A DNA stretch of 64,000 nt, taken from contig NW_022205265.1 of assembly GCF_008831285.2 (NCBI RefSeq), forward strand, positions 1 to 64,000. The letters are read 5' to 3'. Positions 9,052 to 22,414 of the stretch are shown here, piece by piece. The notes under the pieces are model-generated. The model saw only the letters and a list, made by a program, of their open reading frames with translations. It made no database searches and had not been told where the DNA came from. The first letter of the stretch is position 1. Each line of letters opens with the position of its first letter. Both the position numbers and the translations under genes were made by a program. Source of the DNA: Nymphaea colorata. Its lineage: Eukaryota > Streptophyta > Magnoliopsida > Nymphaeales > Nymphaeaceae.

Positions 9052-11855
9052 GTGCACGATCTAAAGGATTGAAATTACAAGTTCGTATCAATACAAGTGC
9101 GATTTAAGTGATTCAAATGATCACACATACTTAATTGAATGTGCTTAACTTATTGTTACATCCATGTTGCTTGATTAAGTGAACTGAAATCACAAGTTTG
9201 TATGAAAATGAATGTGATTCGAGTGATTATTTGGTGTCTTATAGTTAACCTAACGTGTTTCACATGTTATTACATCCATGATCAATGATTTAAATAATTA
9301 AAACTCACAAGTTTATATGGATATAAAGGAGACCTATGCATTAGTTTGATCCTTTCTATTTGTACGATAAGTTGAACATGTTGTTACATCTATAGTGATC
9401 GATGCACAAGTTCACATCAATACGAGTGGGATTTAAGTGATTCAATTGATCACACATATTTAATTGAATGTACTTAACTTGTTGTTACGTTTATATTAAA
9501 TGATTTAGTAAATTCAAATCATAGGTTTATATGAAAATGAATGGGATTGAGTGATTCATTTGGTGTCTTACACGTAACTTAATGTTTTCACTTGTTATTA
9601 CATACATTTGATCACTTTGTTTAATCGAGAGATTATGTGATTCATTTTTACTTGTTCTTACATACATTTGATAACTAACAATGTCGTAACCATTTGTTAC
9701 ATACGTATAGAATGACTTAGTGGCTTGAAAAAAGAAGTCCGTTTGGAAATGAATGAGAGTCAAGTCACTATATTGGTCCCTTATAGTTAATGTAATGTAT
9801 TTCACTGTTATTACATCTATAATGAATGATTTAAATGGTTGAAATCACAAGTTTATATGGATACAAATGGTTGAAGTCACTATATTTGTACACGTGTAGT
9901 TAGTCCGATGAGTTTAATTTGTTGTTACATCTATAGGGAACGTTTAAAGGATTAAATCACATGTTCGTACGAATACAAGTGAGATTTAAGTGATTCATAT
10001 AATCATGCATACTTAATTGAATGTGTTTAACTTGTGTTACGTCTATAATAAATGATTTAGTAGATTGAAATCACAAGTTTGTGCGAAAATGAATGAGATT
10101 CGAGTCATTCATTTGGTGTCTTGTAGTTAACCTATTGTGTTTCACTTGTTATTACTCTTTGATCAATGATTTAAATGATTAAAACTTACAGTTTGTATGG
10201 ATATAAAGGAACCTATGCATTAGTTTGATCCCTTGTACTTAGTTCAATAAGTTGAACTAGTTCTTACATCTATGGTGATCGATGTAAGGAATTGAAATCA
10301 CAAGTTCGTATCAATACGAGTGAGATTTAAGTGATTATTTTATCACACATACGTAATTGAATGTGCTTAACATGTTGTTACGTCTATATTAAATGATTTA
10401 GTAGATTAAAATCATAGGTTTGTATGAAAATGAATGATATTGGAGTGATTCATTTGGTGTCTTGTAAGTAACCTAATGTGTTTCACTTGTTATTACATAT
10501 ATTTGATCACTTATATTTAATTGAGAGATTAAGTGATTCATTTTCACTTGTTATTACATATAATTGATCACTTGTATTTAATTGATGTGGGTGACCATTT
10601 CTTACTTACGTATAGAATGACCTAGTGGCTTTGATACCAGAAGATCGTTTGGAATACGTATATAACGAATGATTTAAATGATTGAAATCACATGTTCATG
10701 TGGATACAAACGCGTGTAGTTAGTCCGATGAGTTGAATTTTTGTTACAACTATAGTGCACGATCTAAAGGATTGAAATCACAAGTTCGTATCAATACAAG
10801 TGCGATTTAAGTGATTCAAATGATCACACATACTTAATTGAATGTGCTTAACTTGTTGTTACATCCATATTGCAAGATTAAGTGAATTCAAATCACAAGT
10901 TTGTGTGAAAATAAATGAGATTTGAGTGATTCATTTGGTGTCTTGTATACACACATACTTAATTAACTTAATGTGTTTCACTCGTTATAACATCTATGAT
11001 CAACGATTTAAATGATAAAAACTCACAAGTTTATAGGGATGTAAAGGAGACATATGGATTAGTTTAGTTTGATCCCTTGTATTTGTTCAATAAGTTGAAC
11101 ATGTTATTACATCTCATTCATTTGTATCCATACGCACACTAAATCACTCGTCTCAATACGAGTGAGATTTAAGTGATTCATTTGATCACGCATACTTAAT
11201 TGAATGTGCTTAACTTGTTGTTACGTCTATATTAATTGATTTAGTGTTTTGAAATCATAGGTTTGTATTGAAATGAATGAGATTTGAGTGATTCATTTGG
11301 TGTCTTGTAGGTAACCTAATATGTTTCACTTATTATTACATATATTTGATCACATACTTTTAATTGAGAAATTAAATGATTCATTTTCACTTGTTATTAC
11401 ATATATTTGATCAATATATTTAATTGAGTGTGCGTAGCCATTTGTTACATACGTATAGAATGACTTCGTGGCTTGAACTTGGTCCCTTGCAGTTAATATA
11501 GTGTGATTTAAATGATTCATATGATCATGCATGCTTAATTGAATGTGTTTAACTTGTTGTTACATCTATATTAAATGATTTAGTAGATCGATGTCCTTAA
11601 CAAGTGATTCATTTGGTGTCATATAGTTAACGTAATGTGTTTCACTTGTAATTTAATTTAATGTGCTTAACAAGTGAATTAGGTTAACAATAGGGCACCA
11701 AATGAATCACTCAAATCTCATTCATTTTCATGCAAGCCCGTGATTTCAATCTACTAAATCATTTAACATGGATATAACAATAAATCAAGTACATTCAATA
11801 AAGAATGCGTGATCATATGAATCACTTAAATCTGACTCGTATTGGTACGACTATA
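9052..11855. repeat. Higher-order repeat unit 2 (2804 bp)
   Basis: It has the same monomer order as unit 1. About 270 bp are lost near 11475-11520, where the segment equivalent to 8330-8600 is missing, and many small single-base deletions are present. Confidence 0.8.
11669..11851 (-). repeat. Inverted monomer segment in unit 2
   Basis: It occupies the same place in the unit as the segment at 8867 and has nearly the same sequence. The inversion therefore predates amplification of the higher-order unit. Confidence 0.75.
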
Positions 11856-14832
11856 GTGCACGATCTAAAGGATTGAAATTACAAGTTCGTATCAATACAA
11901 GTGCGATTTAAGCGATTCAATTGATCACACATACTTAATTGAAAGTGCTTAACTTATTGTTACATCCATGTTGCTTGATTAAGTGAACTGAAATCACAAG
12001 TTTGTATGAAAATGAATGTGATTCGAGTGATTCATTTGGTGTCTTATAGTTAACCTAACGTGTTTCACATGTTATTAAATCCATGATCAATGATTAAAAT
12101 AATTGAAACTCACAAGTTTATATGGATATAAAGGAGACCTATGCATTAGTTTGATCCTTTCTAGTTTGTACGATAAGTTGAACATGTTGTTACATCTATA
12201 GTGATCGATGCATAAGTTCACATCAATACGAGTGGGATTTAAGTGATTTAATTGACCACGCATATTTAATTGAATGTACTTAACTTGTTTAACGTTTATA
12301 TTAAATGATTTAGTAAATTCAAATCATAGGTTTATATAAAAATGAATGGGATTCGAGTGATTCATTTGGTGTCTTACAGGTAACTTAATGTGTTTTAATC
12401 GAGAGATTATGTGATTCATTTTTACTTGTTCTTACATACATTTGATAACTTAAATTTAATTGAATGTGCGTAATCATTTGTTACATACGTATAGAATGAC
12501 TTAGTGGCTTAAAAAAAGACGTCCGTTTGGAAATGAATGAGAGTCAAGTCACTATATTGGTCCCTTATAGTTAATCTAATGTATTTCACTTGTTATTACA
12601 TCTATAATGAATGATTTAAATGGTTGAAATCACAAGTTTATATGGATACAAATGGTTGAAGTCACTATATTTGTACACATGTAGTTAGTCCGATGAGTTG
12701 AATTTGTTGTTACACCTATAGGGAACGTTCTAAAGGATTGAAATCACTTGTTCGTATGAATACAAATGAGATTTAAGTGATTCATATAATCATGCATACT
12801 TAATTGAATGTGTTTAACTTGTTATTAATTGAATTGTGCGAAAATGAATGAGATTTGAGTGATTCATTTGGTGTCTTGTAGTTAACCTATAGTGTTTCAC
12901 CTGTTATTACATCTTTGATGAATTATTTAAATGATTAAAACTTACAAGTTTGTTTGTATATAAAGGAGACCTATGCATTAGTTTGATCCCTTGTAGTTAG
13001 TTCAATAAGTTGAACTAGTTCTTACATCTATAGTGATCGATGTAAGGAATTGAAATCACAAGTTCGTAGCAATACGAGTGGGATTTAAGTCATTCATTTT
13101 ATCACACATACGTAATTGAATGTGCTTAGCTTGTAAGTAACCTAATATGTTTAACTTGTTATTACATATATTTGATCACTTATATTTAAATTAGAGATTA
13201 AGTGATTCATTTTCACTTGTTATTTCATATAATTGATCACTTGTATTTAATTGAATGTGCGTGACCATTTCTTACTTACGTATAGAATGATCTAGTGGCT
13301 TTGATACCAGAGGTTCGTTTGGAATACATATATGATGAATGATTTAAATGATTGAAATCACATGTTCATGTGGATACAAACGCGTATAGTTAGTCCGATG
13401 AGTTGAATTTATTGTTACAACTATAGTGCACGATCTAAAGGATTGAAATCATAAGTTCGTATCAATACAAGTGCGATTTAAGTGATTCAAATGATCACAC
13501 ATACTTAATTGAATGTGCTTAACTTGTTGTTACATCCATATTGCTAGATTAAGTGAATTCAAATCACAAATTTGTGTGAAAATAAATGAGATTTGAGTAA
13601 TTCATTTGGTGTCTTATAATTAACCTAATGTGTTTCACTCGTTATGACATCTATGATCAATGATTTAAACGATAAAAACTCACAAGTTTATATGGATGTA
13701 AGGGAGACCTATGGATTAGTTTAGTTTGATCCCTTGTAGTTTGTTCAATAAGTTGAACATGTTGTTACATCTCATTCATTTGTATTCATACACACACTAA
13801 ATCACTCGTCTCAATACGAGTGAGATTTAAGTGATTCATTTGATCACGCATACTTAATTGAATGTGCTTAACTTGTTGTTACGTCTATATTAAATGATTT
13901 AGTATATTGAAATCATAGGTTTGTATTTAAATGAATGAGATTTGAGTGATTCATTTGGTGTCTTGTAGGTAACCTAATATGTTGCACTTGTTATTACATA
14001 TATTTGATCACATATATTTAATTGAGAGATTAAATGATTCATTTTCACTTGTTATTACATATATATGATCAATATATTTAATTGAGTGTGCGTAGCCATT
14101 TGTTACATACGTATAGAATGACTTAGTGGCATGAAATAAGAAGTTCGATTGGAAATGAATGAGAGTCAGGTCATTAAGTTGGTCCCTTACAGTTAATCTA
14201 GTGTATTTCACTTGTTATTACATCTATAATGAATGATTTAAATGATTGAAATCGCAAGTTCATATGGATACAAATGGGATCTTTGCATTACTTTGAATGC
14301 GTGTAATTAGTCTGATGAGTTGAATTTGTTGTTACATCTATAGTGAACGATCTAACGGATTTAAATCACGCGTTCGTACCAATACAAGTGAGATTTAAAT
14401 GATTTATATGATCATCCATGCTTAATTGAATGTGTTTAACTTGTTGTTACATCTATATTAAATGATTTAGTAGATCGAAATCACACGTTTGTATGAAAAT
14501 GAATGAGATTCGAGTGATTCATTTGCTGTCTTATGGTTTACCTAATGTGTTTCACTAGTTGTTACATTTATAATGATTCTTAATACGGATGTCCTTAATA
14601 AGTGAATCATTTGGTGTCATATAGTTAACCTAATGTGTTTCACTTGTAATTTAATTGAATGTTTTTAACAAGTGAATGAGGTTAACAATAGGGCACCAAA
14701 TGAATCATTTAAACCTCATTCATTTTCATGCAAGCCTTAAAGGATTGAAATCTGACTTAAATCAAGTACATTCAATAAAGTATGCGTGATCATATGAATA
14801 ACTTAAATCTGACTCGTATTGGTACGACTATA
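11856..14832. repeat. Higher-order repeat unit 3 (2977 bp)
   Basis: The same order is kept. Losses occur near 12825-12840 and 13130, and the inverted segment is shortened around 14737-14760. Confidence 0.8.
14667..14828 (-). repeat. Inverted monomer segment in unit 3 (shortened)
   Basis: The position is homologous, but an internal loss after CATGCAAGCC removes part of the segment and places a forward-type word (TTAAAGGATTGAAATC) inside it. Confidence 0.7.
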
Positions 14833-17644
14833 GGGCACGATCTAAAGGATTGAAATTATAAGTTGGTATCAATACAAGTGCGATTTAAGTGATTCAAATG
14901 ATCACACATACTTAATCGAATGTGCTTAACTTATTGTAACATCCATGTTACTTGATTAGGTGAACTGAAATCACAAGTTTGTATGAAAATGAATGTGATT
15001 CGAGTGATTCATTTCGTGTCTTATAGTTAACCTAACGTGTTTCACATGTTATTACATCCGTGATCAATGATTTAAATAATTAAAAATCACAAGTTTATAT
15101 GGATATAAAGGAGACCTATTCATTAGTTTGATCCTTTCTAGTTTGTACGATAAGTTGAACATGTTGTTACATCTATAGTGATCGATGCATAAGTTCACAT
15201 CAATACGAGTGAGATTTAAGTGATTCAATTGATCACGCATATTTAATTGAATGTACTTAACTTGTTGTTATGTTTATATTAAATGATTTAGTAAATTCAA
15301 ATCATAGGTTTATATGAAAATGAATGGGATTCTAGTGATTCATTTGGTGTCTTACAGGTAACTTAATGTGTTTCACTTGTTATTATATACATTTGATCAC
15401 TTATGTTTAATCGAGAGATTATGTGATTCATTTTTACTTGTTCTTACATACATTTGATAACTTATATTTAATTGAATGTGCGTAACCATTTGTTACATAC
15501 GTGTAGAATGACTTACTGGCTTGAAATCACAAGTTTGTGCGAAAATAAATGAGATTCGAGTGATTCATTTGGTGTCTTGTAGTTAACCTATTGTGTTTCA
15601 CTTGTTATTACGTCTTTGATCAATGATTTAAATGATTAAAACTTACAAGTTTGTATGGATATAAAGGAGACCTATGCATTAATTTGATCCATTGTAGTTA
15701 GTTCAATAAGTTGAACTAGTTCTTACATCTACGGTGATCGATGTAAGGAATTGAAATCACAAGTTCGTATCAATACGAGTGGGATTTAAGTGATTCATTT
15801 TATCACACATACGTAATTGAATGTGCTTAACTTGTTGTTACGTCTATATTAAATGATTTAGTAGATTAAAATCATAGGTTTGTATGAAAATGAATGATAT
15901 TGGAGTGATTCATTTGGTGTCTTGTAAGTAACCTAATGTGTTTCACTTGTTATTATATATATTTGATCACTTATATTTAATTGAGAGATTAAGTGATTCA
16001 TTTTCACTTGTTATTACATATAATTGATCACTTGTATTTAATTGAATGTGCGTGACCATTTCTTACTTACGTATAGAATGACCTAGTGTTTTTGATACCA
16101 GAAGTTCGTTTGGAATACATATATAATGAATGATTTAAACGATTGAAATCACATGTTCATGTGGATACAAACGCGTATAGTTAGTCCGATGAGTTGAATT
16201 TATTGTTACAACTATAGTGCACGATCTAAATGATTGAAATCACAAGTTCGTATCAAAACAAGTGCGATTTAAGTGATTCAAATGATCACACATATTTAAT
16301 TGAATGTGCTTAACTTGTTGTTACATCTATGTTGCTAGATTAAGTGAATTCAAATCACAAGTTTGTGTGAAAATAAATGAGATTTGAGTGATTCATTTGG
16401 TGTCTTATAATTAACCTAATGTGTTTCACTCGTTATGACATCTATGATCAACGATTTAAACGATAAAAACCCACAAGTTTATATGGATGTAAAGGAGACC
16501 AATGGATTAGTTTAGTTTGATCCCTTGTAGTTTGTTCAATAAGTTGAACATGTTGTTACATCTCATTCTTTTGTATCCATACACACACTAAATCAGTCGT
16601 CTCAATACGAGTGAGATTTAAGTGATTCATTTGATCACGCATATTTAATTGAATGTGCTTAACTTATTGTTACGTCTATATTAAATGATTTAGTATATTG
16701 AAATCATAGGATTGTATGGAAATGAATGAGATTTGAGTGACTCATTTGTTGTCTTGTTGGTAACCTAATATGTTTCACTTGTTATTACATATATTTGATC
16801 ACATATATTTAATTGAGAGATTAAATGATTCATTTTCACTTGTTATTACATATTTTTGATCAATATATTTAATTGAGTGTGCGTAGCCATTTGTTACATA
16901 CGTATAGAATGACTTAGTGGCTTGAAATAAGAAGTTCGTTTGGAAATGAATGAGAGTCAGGTCATTAAGTCGGTCCCTTACAGTTAATCTAGTGTATTTC
17001 ACTTGTTATTACATCTATAATGAATGATTTAAATGATTGAAATCGCAAGTTCATATGGATACAAATGGGATCTATGCATTACTTTGAATGCGTGTAATTA
17101 GTCCGATGAGTTGAATTTGTTGTTACATCTATAGTGAACGATCTAAAGGATTGAAATCACGCGTTCGTACCAATACAAGTGAGATTTAAATGATTCATAT
17201 GATCATGCATGCTTAATTGAATGTGTTTAACTTGTAGTTACATCTATATTAAATGATTTAGTAGATTGAAATCACAAGTTTGTATGAAAATGAATGAGAT
17301 TCGAGTGATTCATTTGGTGTCTTATGGTTTACTTAATGTGCTTCACTAGTTGTTACATTTATAATGATTCATAATACGGATGTCCTTAACAAGTGATTCA
17401 TTTGGTGTCATATAGTTAACCTAATGTGTTTCACTTGTAATTTAATTGAATGTGCTTGACAAGTGAATTAGGTTAACAATACGGCACCAAATGAATCACT
17501 CAAACCTCATTCATTTTCATGCAAGCCTGTGATTTCAATCTACTAAATCATTTCACATGGATGTAACAATAAGTCAAGTACATTCATTAAAGTATGCGTG
17601 ATCATATGAATCACTTAAATCTGACTCGTATTGGTACGACTATA
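14833..17644. repeat. Higher-order repeat unit 4 (2812 bp)
   Basis: The unit is collinear with unit 1 except for a loss of roughly 370 bp at about 15520. There the text jumps from the GACTTAGTGGCTTGAAA-type monomer to the TCACAAGTTTGTGCG monomer, staying in register at TTGAAA. This fits unequal exchange between monomers. Confidence 0.8.
17459..17640 (-). repeat. Inverted monomer segment in unit 4
   Basis: This is the fourth occurrence of the reverse-oriented segment, at the end of the unit and just before the GTGCACGATCT anchor. Confidence 0.75.
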
Positions 17645-18709
17645 GTGCACGATCTAAAGGATTGAAATTACAAGTTCGTATCAATACAAGTGCGATTTAA
17701 GTGATTCAAATGATCACACATACTTAATTGAATGTGCTTAACTTATTGTTACATCCATGTTGCTTGATTAAGTGAACTTAAATCACAAGTTTGTATGAAA
17801 ATGAATGCGATTGGAGTGATTCATTTGGTGTCTTATAGTTAATCTAACATTTTTCACATGTTATTACATCCATGATCAATGATTTAAATAATTAAAACTC
17901 ACAAGTTTATATGGATATAAAGAAGACCTATTCATTAGTTTGATCCTTTCTAGTTTGTACGATAAGTTGAACATGTTGTTACATCTATAGTGATCGATGC
18001 ACAAGTTCACATCAATACAAGTGGGATTTAAGTGATTCAATTGATCACGCATATTTAATTGAATGTACTTAACTTGTTGTTACGTTTATATTAAATGATT
18101 TAGTAAATTCAAATCATAGGTTTATATGAAAATGAATGGGATTCGAGTGATTCATTTGGTGTCTTACAGGTAACTTAATGTGTTTCACTTGTTATTACAT
18201 ACATTTGATCACTTATGTTTAATCGAGAGATTATGTGATTCATTTTTACTTGTTCTTACATACATTAGATAACTTATATTTAATTGAATGTGCGTAACCA
18301 TTTGTTACATACGTATAGATTGACTTAGTGGCTTGAAAAAAGAAGTCCGTTTGGAAATGAATGAGAGTCAAGTCACTATATTGGTCCCTTATAGTTAATC
18401 TAATGTATTTAACTTGTTATTACATCTATAATGAATGATTCAAATGGTTGAAATCACAAGTTTATATGGATACAAATGGTTGAAGTCACTATATTTGTAC
18501 ACGTGTAGTTAGTCCGATGAGTTGAATTTGTTGTTACATCTATAGGGAACGTTCTAAAGGATTGAAATCACATGTTCGTACGAATACAAGTGAGATTTAA
18601 GTAATTGATATAATCATGCATACTTAATTGAATGTGTTTAACTTGTTGTTACGTCTATAACAAATGATTTAGTAGATTGAAATCACAAGTTTGTGCGAAA
18701 ATGAATGAG
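17645..18709. repeat. Partial higher-order repeat unit 5
   Basis: The first ~1.06 kb of a fifth unit matches the start of the others and stops within a monomer at the word AATGAATGAG. Unrelated sequence replaces the expected continuation. Confidence 0.8.
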
Positions 18710-18949
18710 GACTAGTTGGATAGTGTTACCTATATTAAAAGTTGCCCACCACGGATTGCCAATAATTTTTCTTTCCATGTTTTCTTGCTTTGTAACTGTT
18801 GTATTCACTCACGTTAAAGAGTGATTGTAGAGTGAAACAACAATATAGAGAAAATATATAATACAAGCTCTCCCTTGCTTCTGGTGGATGTAGACATACA
18901 TGCTGAACCATTATATTATGAGCTTTCTCATTCCTCTCCCTAATTTTTA
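18710..18949 (+). mobile_element. 3' part of a copia-type LTR next to the satellite
   Basis: The satellite is replaced at 18710 by sequence with the features of an LTR R/U5 end. These are an AT-rich stretch with GAGTGAAACAACAATATAG, a pyrimidine-rich tail, and a tRNA primer site directly after it at 18950. The LTR start is not visible, so it was probably cut at the satellite junction. No second LTR was found. Confidence 0.55.
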
Positions 18950-19440
18950 TGGTATCAGAGCCAGGCTACTATTGAAAGGGAGTATTCCATGTCGTCCACT
19001 GCTTAACAGCATTTGTTGTTTTCTAAAGGCTCCATTGATCAGAGCTGTCACCAGCAAAACGACATTTATTTCATTGTGGGAGGCTCAGCAGAAATCAGAG
19101 TACTGTTATTCATCTCTATGATCGATTTGGGGGAAAGCCCCAATTTTTGGAGAAGGAGAATCATGAACGCCACTGTAGCTGGAGCACATTTCTTCGTGGA
19201 GGTCCGTTGGGGCTGATTTTTGGGGTGCCCTTTCCCTTCATCTTGTTGACCATCGGTTCAAATTTCACGGCAAACGGCTGCCTGGGTGATTTTCTAAGAT
19301 GTTCACATCCCCAAAATTTTTGGTATTTTGAGTACCCCAAAAAAATGAGATCTTATTTTGAAATTGAGAGAGAAAGGGACTCGCCCGTCGGCATGAGGAT
19401 CAACCATTCCCGGCGCTTTTACCGGGGATAATCAATGCAA
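18950..19440 (+). pseudogene. tRNA-iMet primer site and decayed gag leader of a copia remnant
   Basis: TGGTATCAGAGCCAGG at 18950-18965 is a methionine tRNA primer site. An ATG at 18989 opens a frame that stops after five codons. The following 450 bases carry short open frames but no gag motif I can recognise. The element is a 5' remnant in the plus orientation, opposite to copia element 1 downstream. Confidence 0.45.
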
Positions 19441-21109
19441 GGGCTATGTGTATTATCAAAGCACTTCATTTTAGCTTAAACATCTTTTTCATTCTATATG
19501 TGGTGTAGTGTTTGAGAAAAATGTTGAAAGTTTGATGTTTCAGACTTTTGAAGAGATTCTTGAAAAATCACTTGAGAGTGGAGAACATTTTTATTTGAGA
19601 AAATCTTTACAAATGTTTTTTGAAATCATTTGAAGATTGTTTTTTAGAAATCATTTTGGTATTCTCTTAAGACTTTATTTAGGTTTGAGATTTTGCTCTA
19701 ATTCGGTTACCACCTAGTTAAGATTCATCTCCTCTTGGTGGTGCCTTTGATCACAAGTGCTGTTAAGTGAGTGTAATGCATGAATGCATTGATCCTATAT
19801 GATTAAAGCATTCCAACCACAACATTCATCTAAAAACATGCCTACCACAATATACATCTAAGATTTTTGTTTTTATAGTTAATATAAATGTTTATGAAGA
19901 AAGAAAAGTTTTGAAAATGGATTGGGATTGTAGACCATCAAGCATTAATCCAATATTGGGTTATTACTTTAGTTTTGGTATTGGTGAAGTCAGTAAATGA
20001 AAATGATCTTAAACCATGGGAGAAAAATAGATGGAGAAGATGAAATGCTTCCATAGGAAGAAAGAGAGATAGAGAAAGAGATTTCAATGATCTTTAAATG
20101 GAAGATTTCAAAAGAAGGACAAGATGCATATCTCTATATGTATGCATATACGTGTATAAGATTTTGACAATGAGGTCTTAATTTAAGTAGAAAAAGAAAA
20201 TAGGCTTTTAAAAGAAAGAGAGGAAGATAGAAAAGATGCACATACATGTGTAAATACTAGCACATATACACATATACAAAAGTTGGTAAAAATGACATTG
20301 ATTTGAATAGAAGGAGAGATTTTAAAGGAAAAGAAATAGATAAATTTCTTATATATATATATATATATATATAAGAAATTTGTAGATGAAGGCATTCGAC
20401 TTGAAAAGAGAAATAAAAGATTCTATAGAGAGAAAATAAGACATTTATATATATATATGCATTCATATAAGTACTAAAATAAAATATAGAAGCATAGAGA
20501 GAGGAAAATGAAAGGAATCATCATGTGGGCATATATGTATATAACATGTATATACATGTGTGTCTTCATGAGATAGAAATCAAGAAATGAAAAATAATGA
20601 CTGACCTCAAATTTGAAGTAGGCCAGAGGGAAGCTTGGACTCCTGCAAGAGCCTAAGCTAAGTTTCCAAAGCCAAATCGAAAAAGGTTCCTTTGAAAATA
20701 TTTTGGAAAACAAGATTTCAAATATTTTTATATATGAACATATAAACATAATCATTTCGTTAGTCACAAGGAAATATGTTTCTTTCACCATTGGGTATGG
20801 AAGAAACTCAAACCACATGATAAGTTGCTCATTACAATTCCTAATGGGATGATTAAAAGGAAACTAACGCAAAATGACATGCAAATACATATTAACATCT
20901 ATATATTCGTGAGGGTTTTTCCCGGGTTGGACAAGTCCCAACCTCAAAAATTAACATGGAATGAAGAGTCCCAAACCATACTCTCATTCTCACCGTGTAT
21001 TCACATATAAATGGAAAATCAAATAACTATGCATGGATAATATCAAAGCAATACTTAAGAAAGGAGAAAGAGCATCATTCAACCACAACGTGAATTATTA
21101 TCTCATCCT
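19441..21109. other. AT-rich intergenic DNA without a recognised gene
   Basis: I see no coding sequence. The stretch is purine-rich on the plus strand with many GAAAGAGA-type words, several ATATAC/ATATGT runs and one long perfect palindrome (listed separately). Open frames on either strand are short and compositionally biased. Confidence 0.6.
20342..20381. repeat. Perfect 40 bp (TA)n palindrome
   Basis: An AT dinucleotide run is flanked by AAATTTCTT on the left and its exact complement AAGAAATTT on the right, so the whole 40 bp is self-complementary. It could be a microsatellite expanded inside a short inverted repeat. Confidence 0.85.
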
Positions 21110-21590
21110 CTAATGTTCAAAGGTGCACTCGAGCATAGCTTTTGACTCTAAAATAGAGGTTGATAGGTATCTCATATGGCCATGGGGAGATGAGGAAGAG
21201 AAAAAATAGGAGAAGCAAAGCAAGACTATATTTAGGAAATGAAATAACATGTTTCAAGCATAAAATGAAAAATCATATCATCTTCTCATGCTCCTGGTGC
21301 ACTCAAGAGTAGCTTCTTGACTCTAAAATAGAGACTTGAAGGATATCTTATATGGCCACGGGGAGATGAAGAAAAGAGAAATTAAGGAAATAACAACAAG
21401 GCTACATTGAAGAAAAGAAAGAATGATTCAATCATGAAGTGGAATATTACTTCACTTTCTCATGCTGCCGGTGCACTCAAGAATAGCTTTTTAACTCCAA
21501 AATGAAGATTTCAAAGCAATCTTGTATGGTCATGGGGAGATGAAGAAGGGAAGAAACAAGGAAATGAAATGAGAGAGATGATGACTATAT
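21110..21590. repeat. Tandem repeat, three diverged copies of ~174 bp
   Basis: The anchor GGTGCACTC occurs at 21122, 21296 and 21470, a spacing of 174 bp each time. Each copy continues with an AGCTTTTTGACTC-like word, a TATGGCCATGGGGAGATGA-like word and a purine-rich tail. Divergence between copies is considerable, so the duplication is old. Confidence 0.8.
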
Positions 21591-21935
21591 ACCTCTAATG
21601 AGAATGACTTTTAGAAAAATGTGCTTGGATGATCCTAAATCCTCTTTGAGTGAAGCTCCAAGATGATGCCTCTAAGAGAGTTGTAGCTTGATAAAGTTTG
21701 CTCCAAGTTGGAGAAAAAAGAAAAATGGAAAGAGGAAGAAAGCTAAGGGAAAAACTCTAAGTCTTCAAAGGACAATATACTAGAGTTTCTCCAAGGGCTA
21801 GCTCATGCTCAAGAGGAGGGATTGTAGGGGTATTTATAGAGAGTTTTGGAGACAAAACTCAAAATTTGTATTTTTTTTGAATTTCAGAATATTTTCATCC
21901 GAATTTCACATAATTTTGAATTATTTTCATTTTTT
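21591..21935. other. Spacer between tandem repeat and copia element 1
   Basis: No gene is seen. The expected 3' LTR of element 1 should begin here on the minus strand, but no polypurine tract followed by TG could be identified. Confidence 0.4.
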
Positions 21936-22414
21936 TTAAAGGAAATAGGTCTTGACTAAGTGGGATTTGCCAAGTTTGTTTCTCAAATAAAGGAATCGTG
22001 TTCTTCCCAATGGCTTCATGAAGATATCAGCGATCTGATCTTTTGAAGGAACATATTGGGTTTCAAGGAGCTTGGCAGCCACTCTTTCTCGAACATAATG
22101 ATAGTCCAATTCAATATGTTTGGACCGACTATGTTGTACCAAATTTATGGTCATGTGTAAGGCTGATAGATTATCGCAAAATAAAACAGGTGTTTTGTGT
22201 ATACTAGCTCCAATATCTCTCAGTATGTAGTTGATCCAGGTCATTTCAGCAGCTGCTGCAGCTAGTGCATGGTACTCTGGCTCTGAACTTGATTGTGCGA
22301 CGATGGGCTGCTTTTTAGCAGACCAAGGGATGTAATTAGGCCTGAGGTATATGCTATAGCTTGTTACTGAACGTCGAGTGATTGGACATCCTGCCCAATG
22401 AGCATCTGAGTCCC
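21936..22414 (-). pseudogene. RNase H of copia element 1
   Basis: The frame 22244-21936 shows the second half of copia RNase H. It contains LFCDNLSALHMTIN with a catalytic Asp, KHIELDYHYVRERV and the terminal DQIADIFMKPLGRTRF. The first half, with the usual AEYRALA-type motif, lies in 22245-22330 in another frame (AEPEYHALAAAAAEMTW-like). Frame changes between the halves make it inactive. Confidence 0.8.

Larger units (their letters stand above)
5907..18709. repeat. AT-rich satellite array, ~115 bp monomers in a higher-order repeat
   Basis: The whole 12.8 kb stretch is made of diverged monomers of about 112-118 bp. A recurrent anchor of the form TTGTTAC-ATCTATA marks each monomer, with occasional half monomers of 50-60 bp. 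Other shared words are GATTGAAATCACAAGTT, GTGATTCATTTGGTGTCTT and TTAATTGAATGTG. Monomer variants recur in a fixed order about every 2.8-3.1 kb, which defines a higher-order unit. Open frames of 60-90 codons here recur once per unit and are products of the repeat. The array starts at the virus junction and ends inside a monomer at 18709, where copia LTR-like DNA follows. Confidence 0.95.

Noticed and set aside
8199-17002. Open frames of 60-92 codons on the minus strand in the array that resemble each other (SFYTYVTNGYAHSIKYID-like)
   Set aside because: They recur once per higher-order unit at the same place and are broken differently in each copy. They are translations of the satellite, not a gene family.
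5907-18709. Possible CRISPR array
   Set aside because: The repeats are ~115 bp diverged tandem monomers without unique spacers, in a plant genome.
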